Assembly (NCBI GenBank): GCA_030546905.1
Contig: JAUOPI010000018.1
Coordinates: 1 to 64,000 of the forward strand
Origin: Granulosicoccaceae sp. 1_MG-2023
Lineage (GTDB): Bacteria; Pseudomonadota; Gammaproteobacteria; Granulosicoccales; Granulosicoccaceae
Reading direction: 5' to 3'
DNA: 64,000 nt
Position 1 is the stretch's first letter. Every line of letters begins with the position of its first letter. A model generated the notes under the pieces. The model was not told the DNA's origin. It saw only the letters and a list, made by a program, of their open reading frames with translations, and searched no databases. Of this stretch, positions 26,515 through 35,527 are shown in pieces. The translations under genes were made by a program, and so were the position numbers.

Positions 26515-28641
26515 ATGTCTGTAAAATCCCTGCTCTCAGGTCTCGCTCTGTGCCTGCTTTGCCTCTGGCTGCCCCCGGCCGGTGCGCAGCAAGCCGATGA
26601 GCTGCCGATCGAAAAACTTTTCCCCAAGCTGACCCGCATCGGCGAGAAACAAAGCGATCTGCCGGTGTATCCGGTCTATCAGCTGAACGAACTGCTCGGC
26701 TACGCCTGGGTCAGTACTGACATCAACAATATCGCCGGTTTTGCCGGCAAACCGATCAAGCTTTTGATCGGCCTCGACACACAGGGCCGCTTCAGCGGCG
26801 TCGAAGTACTCGACCATCACGAACCGGTGTTTTTACACGGCCTCGGCAATCAGGCGCTGCTGGATTTTATGCAGCAGTACGAAGGCCGCTCGGTGGCCGA
26901 CCAGATTATCGTCAGCACCGCCAATAACCGACGCAGCGGCTCAGGGGACGCCAGCGAGGGCGGCCCTGTCTATATCGACGGCGTGACCAAAGCGACTGTA
27001 TCGGTGCTGATTATTAATGACGTGATGCTGTCTACCGCGCTGAATGTGGCGCGACGCTATCTGGAAGGCTTTGAAGCACCACCGCAGTCGGCACTGACGG
27101 AGACGGCTTTTGAACCCCTGACCCTGCAGGAGATGCTGGCGCGCGGACTGCTGCTGGACTGGCGGATCAGCATGGGCGATGCGGCTGAGGCCTTCGGTCG
27201 CGACGTGACCGATTATCCCGATTTTTCCGAGCTTGACGCGGCGCCGGATGCGCTGTTCTCGGAGCTGTATTATGCCTATCTGAATGCGCCGCTGATCGGC
27301 CGCAATCTACTGGGCGACGAAGCCTGGGAAACCCTGATGGCCGATTTGCCGGAGGGTGATCATCTGCTGTGGGTGGGATCACGCGGGCCTTTTTCACATG
27401 TGGCCAGGGACTTCACTCCGGCCTCGGCACCGAACCGTCTGAGCCTGACCCAGAACGGCGCGGTGATCGAGATCAAAGACTATAACGTCGCCGACTCGCT
27501 CAGCACGCCGGCCCTGGCCGAACTGCCGGCGATTGACCGCGCCCACGTATTCCGCATCAAAAGCATTTCCGGCTTTGACCTGGGCGGCGAACTGTCACTG
27601 GGGCTGAACGTCAATCTGGCAATGAACCATCTGGTGCGCGAGCAACACACGCTGACTCAGGCCTATCAACTGCCGCAGACGCTTTGGGTCAGACTCGAAT
27701 CCGATCCGGGCAGCAGCGGCCAGCAGACCCCGCTGTGGAAACGCATCTGGCATGACCGCGCCACCGATGTGGCCGTACTCTGCGCCGCACTGGGTCTGTT
27801 GCTTTGGGTGTTTATCCGCCAGCAGCATTACAGCCGCAATGCCCGCGCATTCCACGCCTTCCGTTGGGCATGGCTGTGGTTTTTGCTGCTGTATATCGGC
27901 TTTTACCTGCAGGGCCAGCTGTCGGTGGTGAATATTTTCACCCTGCTGCACGCCTTTGTTGACGGCTTTGATATCACCGTATTTCTGCTCGATCCGGTGA
28001 TTTTCATTCTCTGGTGCGTGACCTTCGCCAGTCTGTTTCTGTGGGGGCGCGGGCTGTTCTGCGGCTGGCTCTGCCCCTTCGGCGCGCTGCAGGAAATGAG
28101 CTCCTGGCTCGGCAAAAAACTGCATCTGCGCCAATGGCGCATCAGCGAAAAAACCCACCGCCGGCTGATTTACCTGAAGTACCCGATCCTGCTGACGCTG
28201 GTGATCAGTTCGTTTTACTCCCTGACGCTGGCCGAACGCCTTGCCGAAGTGGAGCCCTTCAAAACCAGCATCACACTGGTGTTTGTACGCCACTGGCCGT
28301 TTGTGCTTTATGCACTGGCGTTACTCGGCATCGGCATGTTTGTACACAAATTCTATTGCCGCTATCTGTGCCCGCTGGGCGCCGGGCTTGCGGTAATCGG
28401 GTGGTTCCGCAGTTTTCACTGGCTCAAACGCATCCCCATGTGCGGCAAGCCCTGCCAGACCTGCCATAACCGTTGTGAGATCGGCGCCATTCCGCGCGAC
28501 GGCAAGATCGATTACAACGAATGCGTACAGTGTCTGGAATGCATCGTGATCCTCAATGATGAAACCCAGTGCGCGTCCAAACTGCTGGAGAAAAAGCGCA
28601 AGGTGATACCGGTCAAAGCCGTCCCCGTGGCCGGCACCTGA
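26515..28641 (+). CDS. NosR/NirI-family FMN-binding and iron-sulfur membrane protein
   Basis: 708 residues from ATG 26515. After a signal peptide (1-24) there is a periplasmic FMN-binding domain whose flavinylation site is probably the Thr in DGVTKATVS (about residue 190). About six helices follow from residue 440. Two polyferredoxin-type clusters lie in WLCPFGALQE and YLCPLGA, and a final ferredoxin part has PCQTCHNRCEIGAI and ECVQCLECIV. NosR passes electrons across the membrane to periplasmic reductases such as nitrous oxide reductase. No nosZ, nirS or other partner is within this window, so the electron acceptor here is unknown. Confidence 0.85.
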   Translation: MSVKSLLSGLALCLLCLWLPPAGAQQADELPIEKLFPKLTRIGEKQSDLPVYPVYQLNELLGYAWVSTDINNIAGFAGKPIKLLIGLDTQGRFSGVEVLDHHEPVFLHGLGNQALLDFMQQYEGRSVADQIIVSTANNRRSGSGDASEGGPVYIDGVTKATVSVLIINDVMLSTALNVARRYLEGFEAPPQSALTETAFEPLTLQEMLARGLLLDWRISMGDAAEAFGRDVTDYPDFSELDAAPDALFSELYYAYLNAPLIGRNLLGDEAWETLMADLPEGDHLLWVGSRGPFSHVARDFTPASAPNRLSLTQNGAVIEIKDYNVADSLSTPALAELPAIDRAHVFRIKSISGFDLGGELSLGLNVNLAMNHLVREQHTLTQAYQLPQTLWVRLESDPGSSGQQTPLWKRIWHDRATDVAVLCAALGLLLWVFIRQQHYSRNARAFHAFRWAWLWFLLLYIGFYLQGQLSVVNIFTLLHAFVDGFDITVFLLDPVIFILWCVTFASLFLWGRGLFCGWLCPFGALQEMSSWLGKKLHLRQWRISEKTHRRLIYLKYPILLTLVISSFYSLTLAERLAEVEPFKTSITLVFVRHWPFVLYALALLGIGMFVHKFYCRYLCPLGAGLAVIGWFRSFHWLKRIPMCGKPCQTCHNRCEIGAIPRDGKIDYNECVQCLECIVILNDETQCASKLLEKKRKVIPVKAVPVAGT

Positions 28642-28818
28642 TTTACGGACAAAGCGTCTATATCGGTTTGGATATAGACCCCGGAATCCGGCCTACGTAT
28701 GATGCAGCGCAGTACGTTGAGCAGCAAAACAAAGAAAAATCAACGACTAATAAAAAACAAAGGCGCTCTCAGAAACGCCCTCAAACCAGACCAAAAGACC
28801 CACACACTTACACCTTAA

Positions 28819-28840
28819 CCGGGGGCTCTCCTGCCCCCGG
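28819..28840. terminator. Hairpin between convergent nosR-like and DUF1513 genes
   Basis: CCGGGGGC pairs with GCCCCCGG around a 6-base loop; on the plus strand CTATTTCTT follows. The T-run is weak, but its place between convergent genes suits a shared terminator. Confidence 0.6.
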
Positions 28841-28850
28841 CTATTTCTTG

Positions 28851-29954
28851 TCAGGCCAGATTCACCATATGGTTATCCCAGTGCAGGGACGGGGTTTTGT
28901 CGATGCGCTCACGCGCCTGCGTCTGCGCCTTCAGCCGGTAGACGCGGCCCACACCGCTGCTGGCATAGAACTCCCCGGCCGCCTGCCCGCGCGCCAGGCC
29001 GCAACCGTCAAGCACCATGCACTGGCCCAGATAACGCGCTTCCTGCAGGTCCCAGAACATCATCTGATTACCGCGCGGGGCCGAGATCGCACCGTAGCGT
29101 CCGCTGCTATCCACACAGGCCGAACCGCAATACTGGCGCAACTGCGCGTGTACCCCGGCCGGTATAGGTAAGGTCGTCATAGCCTCGCCCGGGCGCTGAA
29201 TTGCCGCCAGCGGCGTATCCGGACGCGGCGTGCCTTCGTACTGCATGGCCACCAACACCGCACCGTCCGGCGTCAGATCAATATGGCGGATACTGGCCTG
29301 ATGGAAAGTCTCATCAAAGCGGTGGGTTTCGCGTATTTCACCGGAGGCGATATCCAGCCGGACCAGCGAGGGTTGCATGGTATCGAGATTGGTTTTCTCC
29401 CGCCCCTCGGTGCGGATACCGCCGTTGGCAACAATCAGCGTATCGCCGAAACGCCGCAGCTCATGCGGACCGACACCACCGCTGCGGATTTCCCGCACCA
29501 CGCGGTAGTCATCTTCCACATCCCGGAACACCACACGCCCTTCATCATCCGCCGCTGACGCTTCGGTGGTCATCAGATAGCGCCCGTCGGCGCTGAGCTC
29601 GGCATGGCCGTAAAAACTGCCACCCTCTGTCACAGCGATACGTTTGAGCGCCTTGAGCTCACGGTAGTCGATCACTTCCAGCGAGTAACCGGGCCGGCGC
29701 GACACCACCACCAAGCGTTGACGCGGCGCATCGACCAGCACCTGATGGGCGCGGGCCGGCAGCGGATGCTGAAACAAGGTCTGCCCGTCGGCACGGCGGA
29801 TCAGCAGCGAATGCACGCCGTCATCGCTACTGACCGCCGAAGCCAGACGCGGCGCTTCAGCGGCAGCAGCAGCGGCCGTGGCCGTGGCGCAATAAGGCGC
29901 CAGCGGCAAGGCGGTTAAAATCCCCAGAAAACGGCGTCGGTTAATCTCCGTCAC
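28851..29954 (-). CDS. Tat-exported DUF1513 beta-propeller protein
   Basis: 367 residues from GTG 29954, which overlaps the end of the preceding imelysin gene. The N terminus has a twin-arginine signal (INRRRFLGILTALPLAP). The rest shows repeated blade-like segments (YLMTTEASAADDEGRV, LIVANGGIRT, HIDLTPDGAVLVAMQ), fitting a seven-bladed propeller. DUF1513 proteins are the regular last gene of imelysin iron clusters in proteobacteria; the exact role is not known. It acts in the periplasm. Confidence 0.85.
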   Translation of the reverse strand: MTEINRRRFLGILTALPLAPYCATATAAAAAAEAPRLASAVSSDDGVHSLLIRRADGQTLFQHPLPARAHQVLVDAPRQRLVVVSRRPGYSLEVIDYRELKALKRIAVTEGGSFYGHAELSADGRYLMTTEASAADDEGRVVFRDVEDDYRVVREIRSGGVGPHELRRFGDTLIVANGGIRTEGREKTNLDTMQPSLVRLDIASGEIRETHRFDETFHQASIRHIDLTPDGAVLVAMQYEGTPRPDTPLAAIQRPGEAMTTLPIPAGVHAQLRQYCGSACVDSSGRYGAISAPRGNQMMFWDLQEARYLGQCMVLDGCGLARGQAAGEFYASSGVGRVYRLKAQTQARERIDKTPSLHWDNHMVNLA

Positions 29955-31023
29955 GACTGTTAAACCCCAGATTGATACCCAAGGCCAGCATGGCCTCATC
30001 AAGTTGTTCGTTGAGATCACGGATCTGCCCCGCAAGCGCGTTCAGATCCTGCCACTGCGCCTCGCTCAGCGGCCCCGCTTGCGGTTCGGCGATGGTTTTC
30101 AGATGCGCACGGATCTGCGCGAACTGATCGCTGATGGCCACGGCCAGCGCGGTTTGATCCTGCGCTTCAAGCAGTCCCTTCACCGACAGCGGCTTGGTGC
30201 CCTGATAAAGCGCCTCCAGCGCCGCCACATTGGCCGACAGATTGGCCACCGAGATACCGCTGCGCCAGGACTCGGAACGCTTCCAGTTCGACTCGGCCGC
30301 GCTCTCATCCAGCGCCCGCAGAATCTTGGTATCGCGCAGCACCTCAAGCGGCTCGACCAGACTTTTCAGGATCTGCGCCGAGGCATCGGCCGGCTCTTCG
30401 AAGAAGGTGTTGTGCCCGGCGTCGGTGTACTGGCTGCGCGCGTCGTCCCATTGCACGGCAATGCTGTCGGTCATTTGCGCGATATTGCCGGCAATCGCCG
30501 TCATCAGCTCACAGTAGCGCGGGAATTTCTCACGCTTGTCGGCAATTGCCTCATCAAACAGCAAGCTCTCCAGGGCCGGAAAGCCCTTGACGCTGATACT
30601 CGCATCGCGGAAATACTCCTCGTCATAGGCGCCGCCCGAATAGCTCAGCGCGGCGCGCAGCTGACGCCGCCCGACATTTTTCCGGTCCGGCCAGAACTGC
30701 ATGGCGCTGTCGCGCATCAGATACAGCACGGTGCCGAAATTCACGTGCTGAATACCCTGCCAGGCCAGCATGGCCTCCACATAAGCGTCGCGCGCCCCGC
30801 TCAGCGAGTCGGCGTCCGGCGCCTTGCAGTAACCGGCCACGGCGCTCTGCATCGCAGCACTCTGTTCGGCCAGGGTTTGATAACGGGGAATCACGTGCTG
30901 ATCGATCGCCGCTTCATTCCAGACCGACCAGGCTTCGTCCGAAGGCGCCGCATTGAGCACCCCTGCAGACATGACAAGCGGCAGCCACCACACACGACGG
31001 GTGATCTGCTTTGCGATATTCAT
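29941..31023 (-). CDS. Imelysin-family protein (second of the cluster)
   Basis: 360 residues from the ATG at 31023, which overlaps the previous stop (ATGA); a reading from 31203 would add 60 residues inside the previous gene. Signal peptide 1-25. The imelysin helical-bundle fold is shown by AYVEAMLAWQGIQHVNFG and by the GFPALESLLFDEA motif, a variant of the GxHxxE motif in which His is replaced. Imelysins are periplasmic proteins linked to iron uptake; the altered motif is common in the second paralogue of such clusters. Confidence 0.85.
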   Translation of the reverse strand: MNIAKQITRRVWWLPLVMSAGVLNAAPSDEAWSVWNEAAIDQHVIPRYQTLAEQSAAMQSAVAGYCKAPDADSLSGARDAYVEAMLAWQGIQHVNFGTVLYLMRDSAMQFWPDRKNVGRRQLRAALSYSGGAYDEEYFRDASISVKGFPALESLLFDEAIADKREKFPRYCELMTAIAGNIAQMTDSIAVQWDDARSQYTDAGHNTFFEEPADASAQILKSLVEPLEVLRDTKILRALDESAAESNWKRSESWRSGISVANLSANVAALEALYQGTKPLSVKGLLEAQDQTALAVAISDQFAQIRAHLKTIAEPQAGPLSEAQWQDLNALAGQIRDLNEQLDEAMLALGINLGFNSRDGD

Positions 31024-32258
31024 AAAGACTCCAGATAAGACAGTAATTGAGAGCGTTGCGATGCACTTAAGCCACGGAAGGCCTGTTGCGCAGCCTGCGC
31101 TTCGCCACCGTGCCAAAGGATCGCTTCGATAATTGTGCGCGCACGTCCGTCGTGCAACAAGGCCGGCCGTGCGGAGGCGCCCCACAAGGGCGCGGTGCGC
31201 CATTCACGACCATCGGCGTCGGCCAGCGCCGGTCCCAGATCATGCAGCAACAGATCCGTGCCTGCGGCGAGCGTCCCGCCGGTGTCCAGCGGCAAGTCCA
31301 GCCGGTGACAGGCCTGACAGCCTGTTGTCCGGAACAGAGCCCGGCCGCTCGCAGACGCCGCCTCTGCCCGGCCCGACGGCGGAGGCAGCTGCGCCACATA
31401 GCGGTCCAGCCAGGCATGCATTTGTACGGTAACCTCGGTTTCCTTGTTGACAGGATCATCACCGCTTGGCAGCGCACGGCAAGCGCGGTTGTCAGCGCCG
31501 CAATCACCGTGCGGGTCCGGCAGCGCCGCGGTGGACATCCCCATATCCAGATTAAACGCGCGGCTGTTCTGGGCTGATAAGGTCGGCTCCAGCGCACGCC
31601 AGCCATAGCGCCCGATCTGCCCGTCCGGCAAAAGGCTGAGGCGGCCGGATATCCCGTCGCCGTTCTGATCATCCGGATCGGCCAGCGCCTCCAGCGCGCT
31701 CAGTGGTACACGCGCAAATGCGCCGCTGCCCGCCAGCGTCGGCGCCTGGCGGAACTTCAGCTGCGCATACGCCAGCGTCATCTCCGGACGGCGCAGATGC
31801 ACACGGTGAGCGGGCTTGCGCAGCTGCACAACGCTGCCGTCGTCCAGTTCCACAGTCTGTCCGGACCAGCTCAGCTCGATACGCCCTTCGGCAGGCAGGC
31901 CGGCTGTGGCACGGTGTTGTAACTGCACGCCATTGAATGCGCTGACCAGCGGATCGACACCATTGCCGAAGCGCACCAGCAGGGAATCCGGCGCTTCGCC
32001 CCCGGCATCAGGCAAGGCCGCCCCCGCACCGGCACGCGGATGGCAGGCGCTGCAGGCGCGCGCATTATACAGCGGGCCAAGCCCGTCGCTGGCAGTTGTG
32101 GAGGAAGGAGAAGCGACCCAGAGCTTGCTGAACAGCGCTTCACCCAGCACCGTGGCCATGCGATCGCTGACCTGATCGGCGGGTTCTGAAAACGACAACG
32201 CCGGCCCGTAGCAAAACAGGCCGGCGATGAGAGCTGTGACCAATAAGCGGTCTTGCAT
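31020..32258 (-). CDS. DUF1111 diheme 'thiol oxidoreductase'
   Basis: 412 residues with a signal peptide and two heme sites: CSACH near residue 70 and CQACH near residue 317. The proteins of this family (COG3488) are always found next to imelysins and resemble diheme peroxidases. It probably performs redox chemistry on periplasmic iron or on its partners. It lies between two imelysin genes and overlaps the second by ATGA. Confidence 0.87.
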   Translation of the reverse strand: MQDRLLVTALIAGLFCYGPALSFSEPADQVSDRMATVLGEALFSKLWVASPSSTTASDGLGPLYNARACSACHPRAGAGAALPDAGGEAPDSLLVRFGNGVDPLVSAFNGVQLQHRATAGLPAEGRIELSWSGQTVELDDGSVVQLRKPAHRVHLRRPEMTLAYAQLKFRQAPTLAGSGAFARVPLSALEALADPDDQNGDGISGRLSLLPDGQIGRYGWRALEPTLSAQNSRAFNLDMGMSTAALPDPHGDCGADNRACRALPSGDDPVNKETEVTVQMHAWLDRYVAQLPPPSGRAEAASASGRALFRTTGCQACHRLDLPLDTGGTLAAGTDLLLHDLGPALADADGREWRTAPLWGASARPALLHDGRARTIIEAILWHGGEAQAAQQAFRGLSASQRSQLLSYLESL

Positions 32259-32266
32259 CGGTGTGC

Positions 32267-33535
32267 TTACTGCGCGACAGCGTCCGGATTATCCAGACTG
32301 TCGGAGCCTTCAATGGACACCTCGTCCACATTCAGCGTGACCATGGCTTCTTCGAAGCCCTTGGTCTGGGCGACCAGTGCATCGACTGCGTTTTGCACCA
32401 GCTGATTGCCGTCACGGTTTCCGCTGGCAATCAACACATCGAAGGTATCGCCTTCAGCAGCAGCATCGACCATGGCCTGCATGGCAGCCTGAGTGGCGTC
32501 CAGTTCAGCACGGATACGCGCATCGACGTCAGCATCGTTGGCCGCGACCAGATCAGACAGCGACGGCCCTTCAAGCTTACTGCCGTCAACCCGGCTGTAT
32601 TCGCCGTTGTAGACATTGCGGATACCCAGCGCATCGTAAAAATGCGAGAAGTGGGTGTTATCGGAGAAGCAGTCATGCTCTTCTTCCGGATCGTGCAGCA
32701 TCAGGCCGAGCTTGGTCCGCTCACCGGCCAGCTCACCGTAGGACAGGCTGCCCAGACCGGTGAAGATGGTAGCCAGACCACCGGTTTCGCCCTGTTCGGC
32801 CAGCGCCTGACGGGCCGCACCGTCATCCTGCCAGTTGGCCACCATCTCTTCCAGGTCGGAAATCAGCAGCTCGCTGGCCGCTTTCAGGTAGTCGCGACGA
32901 CGGTCGCAGTTACCACCGGTGCAGTTGTCCAGACTGAAGTCCGTGGCCGGACGCTCACCGGCGCCCTTTTCGGTCCCGTTCAGATCCTGACCCCAGAGCA
33001 AAAACTCAATAGCGTGATAACCGGTCGCCACGTTCGCTTCCACGCCGTCCAGCTCATGCAGGCTTTCCAGCAGTGCCGGGGTAATTTCCGAGGCGTCGAT
33101 TTCTTCATTGCCCAGCATCAGCACCGGATTGGCGATCACATTGGCGGTGTAAGCCGGATTCTCTTCGGATTCCTCGCCGTACCAATCGCCGTCCACATAA
33201 TCGATCAGACCTTCGTCCAGCGGCCAGGCGTTTACCTTGCCTTCCCAGTCATCGACGATGGCGTTACCGAAACGGTAAGCTTCGGTTTGCTGATACGGCA
33301 CCCGCGCGGCCGTCCAGGCCTCTTTGGCCGCCTGCAGCGTGGTTTCATCCGGCTTGGCCAGCAAGGCGTCGATCGCTTTGTCCAACGCCTGCGCGGTGAA
33401 CAGCGAGTCTTCATAGCCCGCCAAAGCGATATCGCCGTAATGTTCAAGCACTTCATCAACCGCCGGGCCGGCAGCGAACAAAGGCGCAGAGAGAAAGCTC
33501 GTCAGAGCGAATGTCACAGGCAAAGCACGGCGCAT
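32267..33535 (-). CDS. Imelysin-family iron-regulated protein (IrpA-like)
   Basis: 422 residues; ATG 33535 has GAGG 8 bases upstream, while the TTG one codon earlier is less likely. Signal peptide 1-22. The characteristic imelysin motif GYHAIEFLLWGQD (GxHxxE, at about residues 168-180) is intact, unlike in the second paralogue. The two-part helical repeat and acidic linkers are typical. It is the first gene of the cluster, behind a Fur-like box, so probably made under iron limitation and active in the periplasm or at the outer membrane. Confidence 0.92.
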   Translation of the reverse strand: MRRALPVTFALTSFLSAPLFAAGPAVDEVLEHYGDIALAGYEDSLFTAQALDKAIDALLAKPDETTLQAAKEAWTAARVPYQQTEAYRFGNAIVDDWEGKVNAWPLDEGLIDYVDGDWYGEESEENPAYTANVIANPVLMLGNEEIDASEITPALLESLHELDGVEANVATGYHAIEFLLWGQDLNGTEKGAGERPATDFSLDNCTGGNCDRRRDYLKAASELLISDLEEMVANWQDDGAARQALAEQGETGGLATIFTGLGSLSYGELAGERTKLGLMLHDPEEEHDCFSDNTHFSHFYDALGIRNVYNGEYSRVDGSKLEGPSLSDLVAANDADVDARIRAELDATQAAMQAMVDAAAEGDTFDVLIASGNRDGNQLVQNAVDALVAQTKGFEEAMVTLNVDEVSIEGSDSLDNPDAVAQ

Positions 33536-33574
33536 CAATTTTTCCTCGTATGCGGTAAATGTGCAGCGTATATT

Positions 33575-33594
33575 AAATGCGATCGATTCTCACT
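33575..33594 (-). promoter_or_regulatory. Fur-like box between the imelysin operon and the diheme peroxidase gene
   Basis: Read on the minus strand AGTGAGAATCGATCGCATT matches the Fur consensus AATGAGAATGATTCTCATT at 14 of 19 positions. It lies 40 bases before the imelysin start and about 100 bases before the divergent cytochrome gene, so one repressor could control both. Confidence 0.6.
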
Positions 33595-33693
33595 ACAATT
33601 ACTTTTTAGGTCTTATTTTTGATGGATCGCAATTGACATGGCTTTTACATCCGACACACTTGCCCCCTCTGACTCCCTGAACGAACACCCGTC

Positions 33694-34884
33694 ATGCTGA
33701 TCAAAACCCTGACACCCCTGCTTTTATTGGCGTTGTCCTGCCTACCTGCCGCCCGGGCCGGCGGCATCAGCAAGGCCGACCTCGGACGCGCGCTGTTTTT
33801 CGATCCGGCCCTGTCCGCCTCCGGCACCCAGAGCTGTGCCACCTGCCACGCGCCGGATAAAGCCTTTACCGACCAGCGCGGCAGTGGCGTTGCCGCTGCC
33901 GTCTCACTCGGCGGCGACGGCCATTCACTCGGCGACCGCAATGCGCCGACGGTCACCTATGCCGCGCTGATACCGGATTTTCACCGCAAGGCCGACGGCA
34001 CCTATGTCGGTGGCTTGTTTCTCGCAGGGCGCGCCAAAGATCTGGCCGAACAGGCCGGCGGCCCGCCGCTGAACCCGATTGAAATGGCCATGGCGGACAA
34101 GGCCGCGGTGGTCAGCGTGTTGCAGAAAAAACCCTTCTACCGGGACAACCTCAAAGCCCTCTACGGCGAGGCCGTATTCGCTGACAGCGACAGCGCCTAT
34201 GCCGCCATGACCGATGCCATTGCTGAATTTGAACGCGAGCCGGAATTTGCCACCTTCGATTCGCGCTATGACCGCTTTCTGCGTGGCGAGATCGAGCTGA
34301 CACCCGAAGAAGAGCTGGGCCGCACGCTGTTTTTCTCGCAGCAGTTCACCAACTGCAATATCTGCCATCAGCTGAGCCGTTCACAGACCGACCCGCACGA
34401 GACCTTCAGCAATTACGAGTACCACAACATCGGCGTGCCGGAAAACCGCGCCCTGCGCGCGATCAACGGCATGGCCGGCCAGCGTGACGAAGGGCTGGCC
34501 GCCAACCCCATGGCCGACAGCACGGACCCCGGCCTGCGCGGACGTTTCCGCACACCGGGCCTGCGCAATGTGGCCGTCACCGGCCCCTATATGCACAACG
34601 GCGTGTTTAAGGATCTGCGCACCGTGGTCCTGTTCTACAACAAATACAACAGCCGCGCGGCCAGACGTCAGATCAACCCGGAAACAGGCGAGCCCTGGGG
34701 TGAACCGGAAGTGGCGGAAAATCTGTCTTTGGAAGAACTGGAGACCGGCCCGGCACTGGATGATCAGCGTATTGATGCGCTGGTGGCGTTCCTGCGCGCC
34801 CTGACCGACGCCCGTTACGAGCATCTGCTGAGCGAGACCGAAGAAGCCGGAGAAGCCGGCAGCACCGACACGGCAGAGCAATAA
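33694..34884 (+). CDS. Diheme cytochrome c peroxidase/MauG-family protein
   Basis: 396 residues, signal peptide 1-22, heme sites CATCH (about 49-53) and CNICH (about 223-227), plus GPYMHNGVFKDLR in the second domain. The Ala/Glu/Gly-rich tail is low complexity. It is divergent from the imelysin genes, and its relatives commonly sit in imelysin loci; it may act on the iron taken up or detoxify peroxide. It is the third MauG-like diheme protein of this window. Confidence 0.85.
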   Translation: MLIKTLTPLLLLALSCLPAARAGGISKADLGRALFFDPALSASGTQSCATCHAPDKAFTDQRGSGVAAAVSLGGDGHSLGDRNAPTVTYAALIPDFHRKADGTYVGGLFLAGRAKDLAEQAGGPPLNPIEMAMADKAAVVSVLQKKPFYRDNLKALYGEAVFADSDSAYAAMTDAIAEFEREPEFATFDSRYDRFLRGEIELTPEEELGRTLFFSQQFTNCNICHQLSRSQTDPHETFSNYEYHNIGVPENRALRAINGMAGQRDEGLAANPMADSTDPGLRGRFRTPGLRNVAVTGPYMHNGVFKDLRTVVLFYNKYNSRAARRQINPETGEPWGEPEVAENLSLEELETGPALDDQRIDALVAFLRALTDARYEHLLSETEEAGEAGSTDTAEQ

Positions 34885-34940
34885 ACCGGCCCTGCACAAA
34901 CCGGTAAGACCGCCGGGCAGGCTGCCCGGCGGCGGCGGAC

Positions 34941-35234
34941 TTACTTTTTATAATCCCACATCAGATAGTCTTCATCCCTGATCGCGCCTTCGATCAGATC
35001 CATCAAGGGCTTGGCGCGCGCCTTCATACTCGGCGCATCGTCGTCGAAAGGCTCGCCGTCGACCGGCTCTGCGCTGACGGCCACTTTGAGCTTTTCCAGA
35101 TGCGCGGCCAGATCGCCCTTCTCCAGCGCACCGGGTATATGCCCGCTCAGGCCCATGAGCTTGAGCAGGTCGTGCGCCACACCCTCGAGATATTCCGAAT
35201 GAAAGCCTGCGCCGGTTTTGAATTTAACAAGCAT
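34941..35234 (-). CDS. DUF1840-family small protein
   Basis: 97 residues from ATG 35234 (AAGGAG 7 bases before; a start at 35312 is rejected). Starts MLVKFKTGAG and has GVAHDLLKLMGLSG and MDLIEGAIRDEDYLMWDY, the pattern of DUF1840. It is a short soluble alpha/beta protein without known function; found widely in beta- and gammaproteobacteria. Stands alone between the iron and polyamine loci. Confidence 0.75.
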   Translation of the reverse strand: MLVKFKTGAGFHSEYLEGVAHDLLKLMGLSGHIPGALEKGDLAAHLEKLKVAVSAEPVDGEPFDDDAPSMKARAKPLMDLIEGAIRDEDYLMWDYKK

Positions 35235-35527
35235 GATCTTCTCCTTAACGTAGATTGTCCTGCAGGAAAGCAAACCTTTCAGGCAAGCGTCGCGCTTTGA
35301 ACGGGCAGCCAATTACACTCCCGAGCGGCCTGTCGTCACACACAATTGCCGGCTCAACGGTCAAAAACCGTAGTCAAAGCGTTTACGCAGCACTATACTC
35401 GCGCCCTTTCAGGCCGGCTTCAAGTCACCCGTGAGCCGGTCTTGTGACAGGTGTTCGATGGTATCGTGATACCTGACTGTATTATCGCTGCCGCGGGCCT
35501 TATGCCGCGCAGCAATCGGGACGAGCC
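35235..35527. promoter_or_regulatory. speA upstream region with a palindrome
   Basis: 293 bases without a gene. A perfect palindrome GGTATCGTGATACC at 35460-35473 is followed by TGTATTAT, a possible -10 element, about 45 bases before the speA start. It may be an operator; no known regulator is assigned. Confidence 0.35.

Noticed and set aside
26515-28641. Nitrous oxide reduction (nos) cluster
   Set aside because: Only a NosR-like protein is present; nosZ, nosD, nosF, nosY and nosL are absent from the window.
32261-33622. 453-codon plus-strand open frame opposite the first imelysin
   Set aside because: Antisense shadow; the minus-strand protein has signal peptide and imelysin motif.
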